DNA of 64,000 nucleotides from contig JAUCBJ010009097.1 in the NCBI GenBank assembly GCA_032718475.1, forward strand, positions 83,821-147,820, written 5' to 3'. This DNA is from Nemertoderma westbladi. Lineage: Eukaryota; Xenacoelomorpha; Nemertodermatida; Nemertodermatidae. Every line of letters begins with the position of its first letter. Within the stretch, counting starts at the first letter, position 1. The position numbers and the translations under genes were made by a program. The notes beneath the pieces were generated by a model. That model ran no database searches, was not told the DNA's origin, and saw nothing but the letters and a program-made list of their open reading frames with translations. Of this stretch, positions 1-12,175 are shown one piece after another.

Positions 1-700
1 GATGGTTGGTTCTATAAAAGTTTGACTGGCCCATTTGTTTCAAAATTGATTTATTAAATTAAATGAACGGGAAAAGGGCCACCTTACTATCATAAAGAAT
101 GAGATGATTGACATTAGGGCCACAAATACATCATTTACAGTGGCCCATTTGCATCCAAATTGATCTTACAAATAAACTGAACTGTAAGAATGAAGAGAAA
201 TAAGATGGGGCCATTGAGTTATATAGGTACACTATACCTACATATCTCACTATATATAGATATATAAGTTGGCCCTTTCGCTCGTTTTTTCAACTTTATG
301 TATGTATATTAAAATGGTATATGTAGGAACATATATACACAAGATATGTAGATATACTAATGGCCCTTTTTACTTCCATTCTGTGTTATATACTGTAGGT
401 ACATAATACCCTTCATTTCAAAGATACATATCTATGGCCCTTTAGGCCGAACGTACATATATATATATTACATTTATAAAATTTGCTTTTCAAGACACAC
501 TAATTATATCTTTAAAAATAATATTTGATTATTTGATATTTGACTAAAATAACATAATGAACTACAAGTAAAAAAATACCTTTCACCTTATGCCCATCCA
601 AATGACGGAGGAGCTGTAAGTTGTCTACAAGAGTAAACTTATAACAAAAACGAAGTTAATTATTACAGTTTTCTAAGTTTTTAACATATTGCCAAAGTAC
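1..700. repeat. AT-rich intergenic sequence with diverged GGCCC-containing repeats
   Basis: The motif tggccc or its complement gggcca recurs about every 40-80 bases from position 25 to 445, usually next to a ttt or att run. It looks like a badly decayed tandem repeat. I see no coding signal here. Array boundaries and unit length cannot be fixed by eye. Confidence 0.35.
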
Positions 701-713
701 ATCAACGGTGGCT

Positions 714-1445
714 CTAACACCTAGATCGGGAGGTATTGAGATTCTGTCTGAACATTCTCCGTATAATGTAGACCTGGACCGATCCAGTGATTACCATCAT
801 CACGCATTGCATTGTAGACCACAAATTGATGTATTTATTTTTCGACAGTCCCACGAAATAATCCCGGGTGATGACGTCATAATCCCTAGTGCATAACTGT
901 TTGATCAAGAGGATTTCCTCTTGTATGTTAAGTAATCTATTGGTGACATCGTCGATAGCAATCATTGTTTCCTTTGTATCAGAATCCACCATTTTTTGTA
1001 ACTGTTTCCTCGACCTGTTTTTATCATAAATGTTTATGAAAGTCGACACTCGAATATTACTGACACGTATTCTAGTGCTAGCGAAACAAACTTTATATTC
1101 TGCAAACTCCAAAATATTCATGTTAATTTCGCCCCGGGGTTCCAACCTCCGGAGATGGTAGGGCTGATGAAATGGAGTTTGTTTTATAAAAAATGTAAGA
1201 TCTCCCCCAGTTAGTTCTTGGTAAGTGACGTAAAGTACACTCCCAGCTCGCAGTTTTTCGATAAAACAAATATCACTTCTTGGTTCTATAACTACAGTTA
1301 GTCTTTGGGATACATACCCCGGCATAATCTCTCCGAACATATTGTGATCCTCATCATCACTGGAGTTGATTGGATTTACTGCCGTTTCTTCACCGTTTAT
1401 GATGTTTATAAAATAGATATAAAATGAAATTATTATTACATTCAT
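714..1445 (-). CDS. p24/TMED-family cargo receptor-like protein, intronless (copy A)
   Basis: This single uninterrupted ORF encodes 243 residues. p24/TMED proteins are type I membrane proteins that sort cargo between ER and Golgi in COPI and COPII vesicles. Visible features fit the family: an N-terminal hydrophobic signal peptide (about residues 1-18), a GOLD-like beta-rich lumenal domain with the two conserved cysteines (in DICF and KVCF), a helical stalk, one transmembrane segment near residues 208-230, and a short basic tail. The QVYIIRRMF segment at the membrane exit resembles the TMED1/TMED5 (gamma) branch. The tail has no clear C-terminal KKxx signal. No intron is visible, which suggests retrocopy origin followed by retained coding capacity. 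It is clearly related to, but distinctly diverged from, the copies at 8573-9304 and 15271-16002. Confidence 0.72.
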   Translation of the reverse strand: MNVIIISFYIYFINIINGEETAVNPINSSDDEDHNMFGEIMPGYVSQRLTVVIEPRSDICFIEKLRAGSVLYVTYQELTGGDLTFFIKQTPFHQPYHLRRLEPRGEINMNILEFAEYKVCFASTRIRVSNIRVSTFINIYDKNRSRKQLQKMVDSDTKETMIAIDDVTNRLLNIQEEILLIKQLCTRDYDVITRDYFVGLSKNKYINLWSTMQCVMMVITGSVQVYIIRRMFRQNLNTSRSRC

Positions 1446-2308
1446 CCTGAATATCTATTATAATTGTATAACAAGATAATTGTATACAATATAAATTATA
1501 ACTTGACTCAGAGCGGGTTGGTTAGGTTTATATAATACTATATAATAAAATAATTTCAATGGTGATCCATGGCTTCTTCAACCATGGTACAATAGTTATT
1601 GCCTGATTGCAGCATCGATGATACAATTTTCTGAGTTTTGAAATATGCTTTTTGGAAGATAAAAAATTACTCGGTCGTTAAGCAAGCCCATTGCCCAGCC
1701 AGGTATCTTATTCGAATTTCCGAAGTCTTTAATTTGATATGGTGTTATTAAAATGTATTTATGTTTCATGTAAATTTTATATATTATATATTAGGGCGGT
1801 GCATTTTTTACTTTTTTTCGATTTCATTGTTCTACTGGTGCGCAAAAGTTGCCAAATGGTAAAAAATTAAGGCAAGAAAAATTTCTCTAAATTTCATCGA
1901 TATCTTGACGGATCCCAAGAGGGTTGAAATTTTGAGCCATCGCGATGCACCACAATTAAAATTATAACAATATAACACATTAATGAAAGATCAATGCCTC
2001 AAGAAAGAACTTCCTGCATGCATCAAATGTCATCAAATGGGTCCAAACTTAGTTAGATACCAAAATTTTAATTTTTGGATCAAGGGAACTAGTGCCACAG
2101 GCACATAGACAGAACCTACCATTTGGCGCAAGTGGTGATAATTCTCAATTTTCGCGATAGCCAACTTTGAGTTCTCCTACTGCATTAATATTATGCTCAT
2201 TAGAACCGAAATTTAGTGGGGGTAGACATCTTCAAAACAAACATAGAGCGAATAGTTCGTGAAATATCGCTGAATATCGCTGAAAATGTGAAGTCCGGCA
2301 CAAGTCTT
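1446..2308. other. Intergenic, no gene seen
   Basis: AT-rich sequence without supported coding regions. Around 2197-2235 there is one half of the gtagacatcttcaaaa motif found in the inverted-repeat elements at 2309-2638 and 55484-55855, so decayed members of that family probably extend into this stretch. Confidence 0.5.
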
Positions 2309-2638
2309 CATTACCGCCTTGATGCGATATTGACAAATCCTCAAAAAATTTTATTTTGAATTATCTCAAGGAATCAAGAATAGACACATCACAGAAATGA
2401 TCGATGTAGTGGGTGGTATAGACACCTTCAAAATAAGAGTAGAGTCATTAGTTCTTGAGTTATTTTACAAAATGTCAAGACTATATCTACCAATTAATAC
2501 TTGATATTGAGTTGAATTTTGAAGGTGTCTGTATACACTAAATCAATTTTTTGCAGCGATGTGTCTATTCTTGATTCCTTGAGATAATTCAAAATATTTT
2601 TTTTGAGGATTTGACCATATCGCATCAAGGCGGTAGTG
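2309..2638. mobile_element. Inverted-repeat (foldback/MITE-like) element
   Basis: Two arms of about 130 bases are reverse complements. The left arm (about 2309-2450) contains taccgccttgatgcgata and a tctcaaggaatcaagaat stretch. The right arm (about 2508-2638) carries the same words inverted. The inner part of each arm has a gacaccttcaaaa motif (left about 2420, right about 2520) shared with the element at 55484-55855. There is no ORF, so this is a non-autonomous foldback element. I could not identify a target-site duplication. The right end abuts the 37-bp minisatellite. Confidence 0.7.
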
Positions 2639-2654
2639 TAGACCGATCAGTAGG

Positions 2655-5600
2655 GGATCAGTAGATGCAGTGGATGGTGTGACTACATCGGAGACCAGTA
2701 GATGTAGTGGATGGTGTGACTCCATCGGAGACCAGTAGATGTAGTGGATGGTGTGACTCCATCGGAGACCAGTAGAGTAGATGTAGTGGATGGTGTGACT
2801 CCATCGGAGACCAGTAGAGTAGATGTAGTGGATGGTGTGACTCCATCGGAGACCAGTTGAGTAGATGTAGTGGATTGTGTGACTCCATCGGAGACCAGTA
2901 GATGTAGTGGATGGTGTGACTCCATCGGAGACCAGTAGATGTAGTGGATGGTGTGACTCCATCGGAGACCAGTAGATGTAGTGGATGGTGTGACTCCATC
3001 GGAGACCAGTAGATGTAGTGGATGGTGTGACTCCATCGGAGACCAGTTGATGTAGTGGATGGTGTGACTCCATCGGAGACCAGTAGATGTAGTGGATGGT
3101 GTGACTTCATCGGAGGCCAATACATGTAGTGGATGGTGTGACTTCATCGGAGGCCAATAGATGTAGTGGATAGTGTGACTCCATCGGAGACCAGTAGATG
3201 TAGTGGATGGTGTGACTCCATCGGAGACCAGTAGATGTAGTGGATGGTGTGACTCCATCGGAGACCAGTAGATGTAGTGGATGGTGTGACTCCATCGGAG
3301 ACCAGTAGATGTAGTGGATGGTGTGACTCCATCGGAGACCAGTAGATGTAGTGGATGGTGTGACTTCATCGGAGGCCAATACATGTAGTGGATGGTGTGA
3401 CTTCATCGGAGGCCAATAGATGTAGTGGATGGTGTGACTCCATCGGAGACCAGTAGATGTAGTGGATGGTGTGACTTCATCGGAGGCCAATACATGTAGT
3501 GGATGGTGTGACTTCATCGGAGGCCAATAGATGTAGTGGATAGTGTGACTCCATCGGAGACCAGTAGATGTAGTGGATGGTGTGACTCCATCGGAGACCA
3601 GTAGATGTAGTGGATGGTGTGACTCCATCGGAGACCAGTAGATGTAGTGGATGGTGTGACTCCATCGGAGACCAGTAGAGTAGATGTAGTGGATTGTGTG
3701 ACTACATCGGAGACCAGTAGATGTAGTGGATGGTGTGACTCCATCGGAGACCAGTAGATATAGTGGATGGTGTGACTCCATCGGAGACCAGTAGATGTAG
3801 TGGATGGTGTCACTCCATCAGAGACCAGTAGATTTAGTGGATGGTGTGACTCCATCGGAGACCAGTAGATGTAGTGGATGGTGTGACTCCATCGGAGGCC
3901 AATAGATGTAGTGGATGGTGTGACTCCATCGGAGACCAGTAGATGTAGTGGATGGTGTGACTCCATCGGAGGCCAATAGATGTAGTGGATGGTTTCACTC
4001 CATCGGAGACCAGTAGATGTAGTGGATGGTGTGACTCCATCGGAGACCAGTAGATGTAGTGGATGGTGTGACTCCATCGGAGACCAGTAGATGTAGTAAA
4101 TGGTGTGACTCCATCGGAGACCAGTAAATGTAGTGGATGGTGTGACTCCATCGGAGACCAGTAGATGTAGTGGATGGTGTGACTCCATCGGAGACCAGTA
4201 GATGTAGTGGAAGGTGTGACTCCATCGGAGACCAGTAGAGTAGACATAGTGGATTGTGTGACTCCATCGGAGACCAGGAGATATAGTGGATGGTTTCACT
4301 CCATCGGAGACCAGTAGATGTAGTGGATGGTGTGACTCCATCGGAGACCAGTAGATGTTTGTGGATGGTGTGACTCCATCGGAGACCAGTAGATGTAGTG
4401 GATGGTGTGACTCCATCGGAGAACAGTAGAGTAGATGCAGTGGATGGTGTGACTCCATCGGAGACCAGTAGAGTAGATGTAGTGGATGGTGTGACTCCAT
4501 CGGAGACCAGTAGATGTAGTGGATGGTGTGACTCTATCGGAGACCAGTAGATGTAGTGGATGGTGTGACTCCATCGGAGACCAGTTGATGTAGTGGATGG
4601 TGTGACTCCATCGGAGACCAGTAGATGTTTGTGGATGGTGTGACTCCATCGGAGACCAGTAGATGTAGTGGATGGTGTGACTCCATCGGAGAACAGTAGA
4701 GTAGATGCAGTGGATGGTTTCACTCCATCGGAGACCAGTAGATGTAGTGGATGGTGTGACTCCATCGGAGACCAGTAGATGTTTGTGGATGGTGTGACTC
4801 CATCGGAGACCAGTAGATGTAGTGGATGGTGTGACTCCATCGGAGAACAGTAGAGTAGATGCAGTGGATGGTGTGACTCCATCGGAGACCAGTAGAGTAG
4901 ATGTAGTGGATGGTGTGACTCCATCGGAGACCAGTAGATGTAGTGGATGGTGTGACTCTATCGGAGACCAGTAGATGTAGTGGATGGTGTGACTCCATCG
5001 GAGACCAGTAGATGTAGTGGATGGTGTGACTCCATCAGAGACCAGTAGATGTAGTGGATGGTGTGACTCCATCGGAGGCCAATAGATGTAGTGGATGGTG
5101 TGACTCCATCGGAGACCAGTAGATGTAGTGGATGGTGTGACTCCATCGGAGACCAGTAGATGTAGTGGATGGTGTGACTCCATCGGAGACCAGTAGATGT
5201 AGTGGATGGTGTGACTCCATCGGAGACCAGTAGATGTAGTGGATGGTGTGACTCTATCGGAGACCAGTAGATGTAGTGGATGGTGTGACTCCATCGGAGA
5301 CCAGTAGATTTAGTGGATGGTGTGACTCTATCGGAGACCAGTAGATGTAGTGGATGGTGTGACTCTATCGGAGACCAGTAGATGTAGTGGATGGTGTGAC
5401 TCCATCGGAGACCAGTAGATGTAGTGGAAGGTGTGACTCCATCGGAGAACAGTAGAGTAGATGTAGTGGATGGTGTGACTCCATCGGAGAACAGTAGAGT
5501 AGATGTAGTGGATTGTGTGACTCTATCGGAGACCAGTAGATGTAGTGGATGGTGTGACTCCATCGGAGACCAGTAGATGTAGTGGATGGTGTGACTCTAT

Positions 5601-6144
5601 CGGAGACCAGTAGATGTAGTGGATGGTGTGACTCCATCGGAGACCAGTAGATGTAGTGGATGGTGTGACTCCATCGGAGACCAGTAGATGTAGTGGATGG
5701 TGTGACTCCATCGGAGACCAGTAGATGTAGTGGATGGTGTGACTCCATCGGAGACCAGTAGATGTAGTGGATGGTGTGACTCCATCGGAGACCAGTAGAT
5801 GTAGTGGATGGTGTGACTCCATCGGAGACCAGTAGATGTAGTGGATGGTGTGACTCCATCGGAGACCAGTAGATGTTTGTGGATGGTGTGACTCCATCGG
5901 AGACCAGTAGATATAGTGGATGGTGTGACTCCATCGGAGACCAGTAGATGTAGTGGATGGTGTGACTCCATCGGAGACCAGTAGATGTAGTGGATGGTGT
6001 GACTCCATCGGAGACCAGTAGATGTAGTGGATGGTGTGACTCCATCGGAGACCAGTAGATGTAGTGGATGGTGTGACTCCATCGGAGGCCAGTAGATGTA
6101 GTGGATGGTGTGACTCCATCGGAGACCAGTAGATGTAGTGGATT
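2655..6144. repeat. 37-bp minisatellite array, about 90 copies
   Basis: The monomer contains gatgtagtggatggtgtgac followed by tccatcggagaccagta and is 37 bases long. Common variants are a 42-base form with an extra agtag (for example near 2770, 2815 and 3675), a form with ggaggccaata, and one with atgtttgtgg. Variants recur in blocks, suggesting higher-order units of several monomers (compare 4310-4480 with 4580-4700 and 4760-4910). Because 37 is not a multiple of three and the unit has no minus-strand stops, all three minus-strand frames stay open. The resulting histidine/serine/threonine-rich reading frames are an arithmetic side effect, not genes. Confidence 0.95.
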
Positions 6145-6965
6145 TAGTGATGTAGTAGATTTTGTCCCACGTTATAAAATAGAGCCACGTTAAATACAAA
6201 CTGTACCCCTTACCTGTCCTTTTTGTGCCATTTATTGCATTTGCTAAATAAATAATAGACAAAAATTCTAATCCTATAAATTGCTATACACAAAATAATT
6301 AGGTAGTTTATATATATTCTATATATTATATATATATATTACTTTAAAAAAATTACAGAAAATGTGTTGAGAGGATGCTATATAATTATATACTCTCACT
6401 CGGGAATCCAATGTAAATGTTATATATTATTGTTAACTACACAATAATAGGTTGCATATTAGACCGATCAATGATTCCTTTATGGCTTGCAATGTGTTGC
6501 TTAGTCAATGGGTTTTTCCAACCAGTTCCAAACTAAGTCTTGTATTACGTGATGTACATATCATACGTACTACATGATAGGAGTATAGACATACTGTTCA
6601 GAGAGTATAGAGGCTGCAAATCGTTTTCTATGCTGAAGCAAATGTTCAAGAGGATTTATATTCACAGAGAGTTGCAATGTAGAGCTGTACGTACATAGTT
6701 ATAAAATACCAGATATTAGTAATATCTCGGATTCAATTTAATTCGAATTCAATATTGATAATTGTATATCTCATAAAGACAACACTGCCTCATTTTACAA
6801 TTTCTGGACATATTTCTGGAGATTATCATCTTCTACTCTCATTAAATACAGGCCATCCCTCCATCAAAAAGCAGACACTGAATACCGTTATTCTTTGAGG
6901 CAGGTTGCCATTTCTGGTGGGGCACGGGAATAACGTTGTACTTTACATTGAGTGACTGTCAAAGA
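6145..6965. other. Intergenic, no gene seen
   Basis: AT-rich unique-looking sequence with a short TA-rich run near 6310-6345. I see no coding, tRNA or terminal-repeat signal here. Confidence 0.5.
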
Positions 6966-6967
6966 CC

Positions 6968-7100
6968 AAAATATGATAGTAGCTCAGTTGTCTTAGGACA
7001 CACACCCGGCTGATGATAACCGGAAGTTTGAAACCTAGGTACCGGGTTCGAGACACAATAGGGACGGTTGATATGTTTCGCTAACATTATCATAATGTAC
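6968..7100 (+). repeat. tRNA-derived SINE head
   Basis: There is a polymerase III A-box-like tagctcagttg at 6980-6990 and a B-box-like gggttcgagac at 7044-7054. The spacing is slightly larger than in a standard tRNA, and there is no pairing acceptor stem. This makes a tRNA-derived SINE promoter region more likely than a functional tRNA gene. The large duplicated block begins exactly here. The same head lies at 13665-13797. Confidence 0.55.
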
Positions 7101-7477
7101 TATAACATAAAAAACATAATTTGTAATGAGACATTCTTAATGAGTTCATTACAAATAAATAATACAATCAGATATAAAGAATGTAAGACGGATATTCACA
7201 TTCGAATATACTGACCAGGAATTTATAGCCATAACTACTTATCATATAAATTACAATAATATAATTAATTAATAATAACAAAACCGAGAGAAAGCCGCCC
7301 CAATATTAGATTATAACAACAACGTTTCCATTGGGTAAGGAAGTGGAGGAGAGCCAGCCTGACGTTTAATTTAGTTTATATTACGCGATAAATTTTCACT
7401 ACACTTTTCACACTAAGACCGAATTCAACTTTTAATGTTAATGAAACTTGACAACCATTGATAAAAATCAACTAAGG

Positions 7478-7696
7478 AAGGTTGACGACTTCATTACCTT
7501 GGATCATGGATAGATAGAGAGTAGCAAAAAACGCATAGAAGTTAGTAAAGCGAAGGCATGGGTAGCTCTATCAAAAATGAATACCATCTGGAAATCAAAT
7601 CTCTCCAGGCACCTGAAGACTAAGTTCTTTCGAGCCACAGTGGAAAGTGTACTTTTATACGGGGGTGAGACCTGGACACTTACGAAATCATTTTAA
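7478..7696 (+). pseudogene. LINE reverse-transcriptase C-terminal fragment
   Basis: The translated piece contains a VDDF motif, then IWKSNLSRHLK and VLLYGGETWTLTK, ending in a stop. This is the typical LINE RT C-terminal pattern, where an iWkS..l..K....f...V.svLLYG.EtW.lt block follows the palm domain. The region is interrupted by a stop near 7520 and has lost its upstream RT domains, so it is a dead fragment. Confidence 0.7.
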
Positions 7697-8572
7697 ATTT
7701 TTTTGTCATTTTTTAATGTCATTTTTTTTACACGATCATTCGGTAGCTATGATTGTATGACAGCTACAACGATGAAACAAACGCCAAAAGTTCGATATTT
7801 AAAAGTTCTACAAGTCTGTAGAAAATAAATCTTCTGAACGTTGAAAAGTGTTCGAGTTATTCGAGATCCCGCAATAGGAGTCTGGAAATACGAAATTATG
7901 CTTTTGGCACCAATTTATTTAAAAACGTATCGAGCCCAAAACCAACGTTAAAATCGAATTCAGCGTAGCATTATTGACCGTAAGGCGTATTTTTTTTATC
8001 AATAAGAGTGAAATATAAAACAGTTTTTATATAAAAATCAATTATATTTCCTGCCATTTTTGACCCCTATAGGACATATATTTTTTGTACATTCGATACG
8101 AATACAGTGCCGGTGGTCATTTACACGTTTCAAGAAGTAATGGGTCGATTGGAATTAGCATTGTCTAATTTTAAATTCAATTAATTTTTTATTATTAATT
8201 AAAAAAAAACGGACAAAATTTGGGCCCTATATTCGACCAGATATATAAATAATTCGCTTACCCCCCCCCCCCCCCCACCCCCATTCGATACGATGTTAGA
8301 TCCACTCTTCCTTTCCCCAAACGCTGTGGTTCGGTGCCTTTACAATAAGTAGTAGCGGAGCAATAAAGGATAGTGTAACGTCATTTTGTGACATCACAAT
8401 TGGCTGAATAAAACTTCACTGTTGTCAATTTTACAAGTTATTTATGAAAAAAATACACGTGCTTAAACTTTCTGAAATTTTTCTTGTTATACTAAAATAA
8501 TTCACATATCAGTAACATTATATTAACCCATCAACAATCAGTATGCCACCAATATTGCACCATAGTAACAAT
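7697..8572. other. Intergenic, C-homopolymer, no gene
   Basis: AT-rich sequence with a 16-C run at 8261-8276. This run is a length-variable marker between the two duplicate copies (18 C in copy 2). The open plus-strand frame at 8543-8794 is only the antisense of the p24 gene end. Confidence 0.5.
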
Positions 8573-9304
8573 CTAACACCTAGGTCTGGAGGTATCCAGG
8601 TGCTGTCTGAACATTCTCCTTATAATGTAGACCTGGACCGATCCAGTGATTATCATCATCAGACATTGCATTGCGGACCACCAATTTATGTAATTGTTTT
8701 TCGACAGTCCCAAATAAAAATCCCGCATGATCTGATCGTGGTCCCTGGTGCAGAACTGCTTGATCACAAGGATTCTCTCCTGTATTGTAAGTAAGCTATT
8801 GACGACAACAGCGACAGCAACCATTGATTCCTTTGTATCAGAATCCATTGTGTTTTGCAACTGTCTCCTCGCCCTTTCTTTATCATAAATGTTTATGAAA
8901 GTCGCAACGCGAATATCACTGAATCCAATTCGAGTTCTAGAGAAACATACTTTGTATTCCGCATCCTCCAAGATATTCATGTTAATTTGGCCCTGGGATA
9001 CGTCCCTGTGGACATCCAGAGGCTGTGGGATAGCAGTTTGCTTTATGTAAATGGTAAGTTCTTGTCCTCCAGATAGTTCTTGGTAAGTGACGTACAAAAC
9101 ACTCCCAGCGCGAAGATTTTCGAAAAAACAAATATCACTTCTCGGTTCGATAATTAGAGTGAGACGTTGAGATATATATCCCGGCATAAACTCTCCGAAT
9201 ATATCACCATCATCGCTGTAAATCAGGGGATTTTCTGCAGATTGTTCCCCGTTTACGATGTTTATAAAATAAATATAAAATACTATCATTATTATTGCAT
9301 TCAT
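8573..9304 (-). CDS. p24/TMED-family cargo receptor-like protein, intronless (copy B)
   Basis: A 243-residue ORF with a hydrophobic signal peptide (residues 1-19, cleaved near NG/E), a GOLD-like domain with cysteines C59 and C120 (the expected disulfide pair), a stalk, a transmembrane segment (about 208-230) and a short basic tail. Family members are vesicle cargo receptors of the early secretory pathway. The membrane-proximal VQVYIIRRMF favours the TMED1/5 branch. The ORF has no intron. It differs from copy C (15271-16002) by one residue (Thr84 here, Ile there). It is clearly diverged from copy A at 714-1445, so A and B separated long before the 6.7-kb duplication. Confidence 0.75.
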   Translation of the reverse strand: MNAIIMIVFYIYFINIVNGEQSAENPLIYSDDGDIFGEFMPGYISQRLTLIIEPRSDICFFENLRAGSVLYVTYQELSGGQELTIYIKQTAIPQPLDVHRDVSQGQINMNILEDAEYKVCFSRTRIGFSDIRVATFINIYDKERARRQLQNTMDSDTKESMVAVAVVVNSLLTIQERILVIKQFCTRDHDQIMRDFYLGLSKNNYINWWSAMQCLMMIITGSVQVYIIRRMFRQHLDTSRPRC

Positions 9305-10481
9305 AATGAATTATTTATTATAATTGTAATTCTAAGTGATTTAATTATATTATATAAATTTTACTTTAGAAGTATTGGAGACATAATGTAGACTAGACGA
9401 GTAAGGTTCCAATGAAACTGATTGAATTGTGAAGTGAACTGATTTATCAATCAGTTAAAGTGTGCAACCCATAACGCATTCCAGAGAATGTATGATACAA
9501 TAATGTTAGCCAAGAGGTGGTTTAACAACCCACCTCAGGGTATATGGGCTAACATAAGCCCAAGGGCATAGGGAGGATTGTGAGGACAGGATAAGCCGAC
9601 CACCAATGGGAGGGCCACAGATTGCAATTATTAGTATATGTGTATCGTTTAGTTGCCCAACCATCCGTGTTGAGGTGTAATGTAATTTCCCTATTTCCAT
9701 ATTGATATCATACCAACTCAGTTAGCTATTTTATTACAGTATTAATGTAGGAGGATGTCACACAGTTTTACACCGTCGTCCGTAACATTATACTGATTGT
9801 GCTGTGATTCATCTACCGATAAATATTGCAAGCTAATAACATCAAGTAATAACATCAAACTCTTTATTTACCCAGCATTCGGCCCTTCAGTATTTCTCAA
9901 CAGCTTAACGCAGCGACGAGTAGTGAACTGCAACATCGATTCATCTGGTCGGGATCCTTTAGCCAACCAGGATCATATCACAATTCGTTAACTTCGAGGA
10001 TGGAATTCAAATTAGAAACGACGTTTCATTCCGCGACTTTTCGTAAATAATTAGCTAACATAATCCAGTACACTTTCCAAGCTCCCTTAAAATTTGGTGG
10101 GTGGGTGGGGGTAGTGATTCGACCCAGAACTGATTTCTTAAATTAATTTCTTAAATCTTAAATTTTTTAAAAAAATTCGCTGAAATTTGTTAACAATATA
10201 TCTAGTGGTATATTTTAACACATTCTTGAAAAAAAAATCGATTTCAAATCGAATCGAATCCATTTTTTTGGAAGATTAAATAAGAAAAATAGTGGTTTTG
10301 TGCAATGGAAATATTTAATTGCGAATATTGTGACATATGTACAAGATTTTCAAGTGTTACGTGTATATTGGTGTTGGCATATTCAATGGTAATGAAATTG
10401 AGTTGATACAAGCTGGAGTATTCCATTGGAATCCTCCCCCTCATCCACCACCTCCATAAACCTCCTCTACTTCAAAACTGG
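9305..10481. other. Intergenic, no supported gene
   Basis: AT-rich sequence containing a G-rich ggtgggtgggtggggg stretch near 10098 and several short open frames without recognisable domains. The same sequence recurs at 16003-17179 in copy 2. Confidence 0.45.
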
Positions 10482-11330
10482 TTTGTGGACAATTCGGCTG
10501 TGGTGGGTAAACTCGATCTAGTACTCGAGTGGTTCCTCGAACTCAAGAGTTACGGCCCAACCCTCGGCTACTATCCCAAACCCACAAAGAGGTGCCTCAT
10601 AGTTGCCCCCGATTTTGTGGAGGAGGCACGGAATGTTTTCAGGGGCCAGGATATCAACATCGTCTCTGGCCATCAATTCCTCAGCAGTTTCCTTGGGGGA
10701 CCCACATAGAGGACAACTACATCTGGTCCAAAGTCGCAGTGTGGGTGAAGTCGGTAGATCATTTAGCCGAGATGGTGGAGGCCCAACTCCAAGCCGCATT
10801 CGCAGCTATGGTATGCTCCCTCCAGCGGGAGTGGGCATACCTACAGAGAGTAACTCGGGACTGTGGTGAGGAGTACAAGGTGCTGGAGGAAGCGATAGAG
10901 GAGCAGTTTCTACCCTCAGTCATTGGTGGGGAAATATCCCCAGCAGAGCGCAGTTTATTTGCGCTTTCCCACGCAATGCAGGTTTAGGAAATCCAGTATC
11001 GGAGGCTGGCTTTTCATACTCGTATTGCGGGCAGGAACGAGGTCTCTAACTGAGTCTATCCCGGGAGATCGTGTGTTCTCCCTAACAGAACACCTTGACA
11101 GTATACAGCGTGTGCGGAAAGTGTGATGGGAGCAGAAGCTGGGAAGGGAGAAGGACAGTTTGGATGCGGTGCTGGAGTATCTGTCGCCAGATTTCCAATG
11201 GGTAGTAAAACGCGCCACCAATTTCCACACATATCCTCACTCTTCTGGCCGACCACCAACTTGATCTTTCCCCACTGGAGTTTAGAGATGCACTCGTGAT
11301 CCACTATGGCCGCCTCTTTGTGGGGCTGCC
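10482..11330 (+). pseudogene. Decayed retroelement reverse-transcriptase ORF, middle part
   Basis: Translation starts with FVDN where an active copy of this invertebrate RT family would have F/Y-A-D-D, so the catalytic site is altered. It continues with GKL, GPTLGYYPKPTK, LIVAPDF and, after a frame change near 10700, WSKVAVWV, RDC.EEYKVLEEAIEEQFLPSVIG and SLFALSHAMQ. The EFRDAL.IHYGR block (near 11283-11320) follows further frame changes and stops. This order matches RT-encoding retroelements common in cnidarian and other invertebrate genomes, but I cannot assign a clade firmly. The copy lacks the RT fingers and palm start and is not functional. Confidence 0.65.
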
Positions 11331-12175
11331 TTTGATTTAAATCACGGTTTAAATTGTAAAAAAAGGCTGCCTCGTTAGTGACACAACGATCTTCGGGAAG
11401 TTGTTGGTGACCTCGAAGCACAGCCTTCGGGCCGCGTAACGTCATCTGCGAATTCGGGAGAGCCATGGGGTAGATGGGGCTGCAGGTCTTCGGTGCGAAA
11501 TTGGTATTCAGGGTGCATTAAACCCACAGACTCAGGCATTGTTAGATATTAGGGTTGTAAACCTTGATGCGGAGTCATATATGGGTCGCACCACTATGTT
11601 TGTACTTGAGTCAGCTGAAGATGAGCAAAAAGCGCCAAATAGCATCCCGCCGTGGATGCTATCTAGGCTCGGTGTGGGGATTTTTCTCCATTCATGGCTT
11701 CCTGTGACGGAGTCCTCGCCCCACAGGCGAACTGGTGGTTGCAGACCAACTGCTCAGGTCGTGGCGATGTCTTTTCAGCGTGACGATGGGCTGGGTCCGT
11801 ACAAGGATTCAGTTCGCGATAATCCGCGGGGCCTCCCACTGCCTTCGTGGCTCCTGGGTTAAGTGGAGAAGCGGCCAAGTCTTTGAGGATGGTGCAGGGT
11901 TGGCAGGTAGTTGGGTGCCGTAACAGATTAGCCGCCCCGACACGTTGTGTCAGTGTGTTGGCCTACCAACTACTTTAGTTTTTTAAATTTCCCATTGTTT
12001 AAAATTTTCAGATATACACTCCATTACTAAGTAACATAATAAATAGTCTTCTGGTGGTGGGATAATGGTTGGTGCAGACTAAAATGTTGTTCTTTAAAGT
12101 TGTTCTTTCGGTGAACCATTTAACGTTGAATAGTATATGAATATATATATTAATGTATGTTATAAGTTGATACAA
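11331..12175. other. Intergenic/retroelement-flanking sequence, no gene resolved
   Basis: A moderately GC-rich stretch (11330-11940) with short open frames lacking recognisable motifs, probably more retroelement debris, followed by AT-rich sequence. This part has no counterpart in copy 2, because copy 2 ends at the assembly gap. Confidence 0.4.

Noticed and set aside
2543-6262. Long minus-strand open frames of Ser/His/Thr-rich repeats
   Set aside because: They are the translation of a stop-free 37-bp minisatellite in three frames; no start context or non-repeat coding sequence.
6975-7060. Functional tRNA gene
   Set aside because: A and B boxes are present but acceptor and anticodon stems do not pair; better explained as a SINE head.
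8543-8794. Plus-strand ORF over the end of p24 copy B (also 708-896 and 15241-15492)
   Set aside because: Antisense shadow of the p24 genes.
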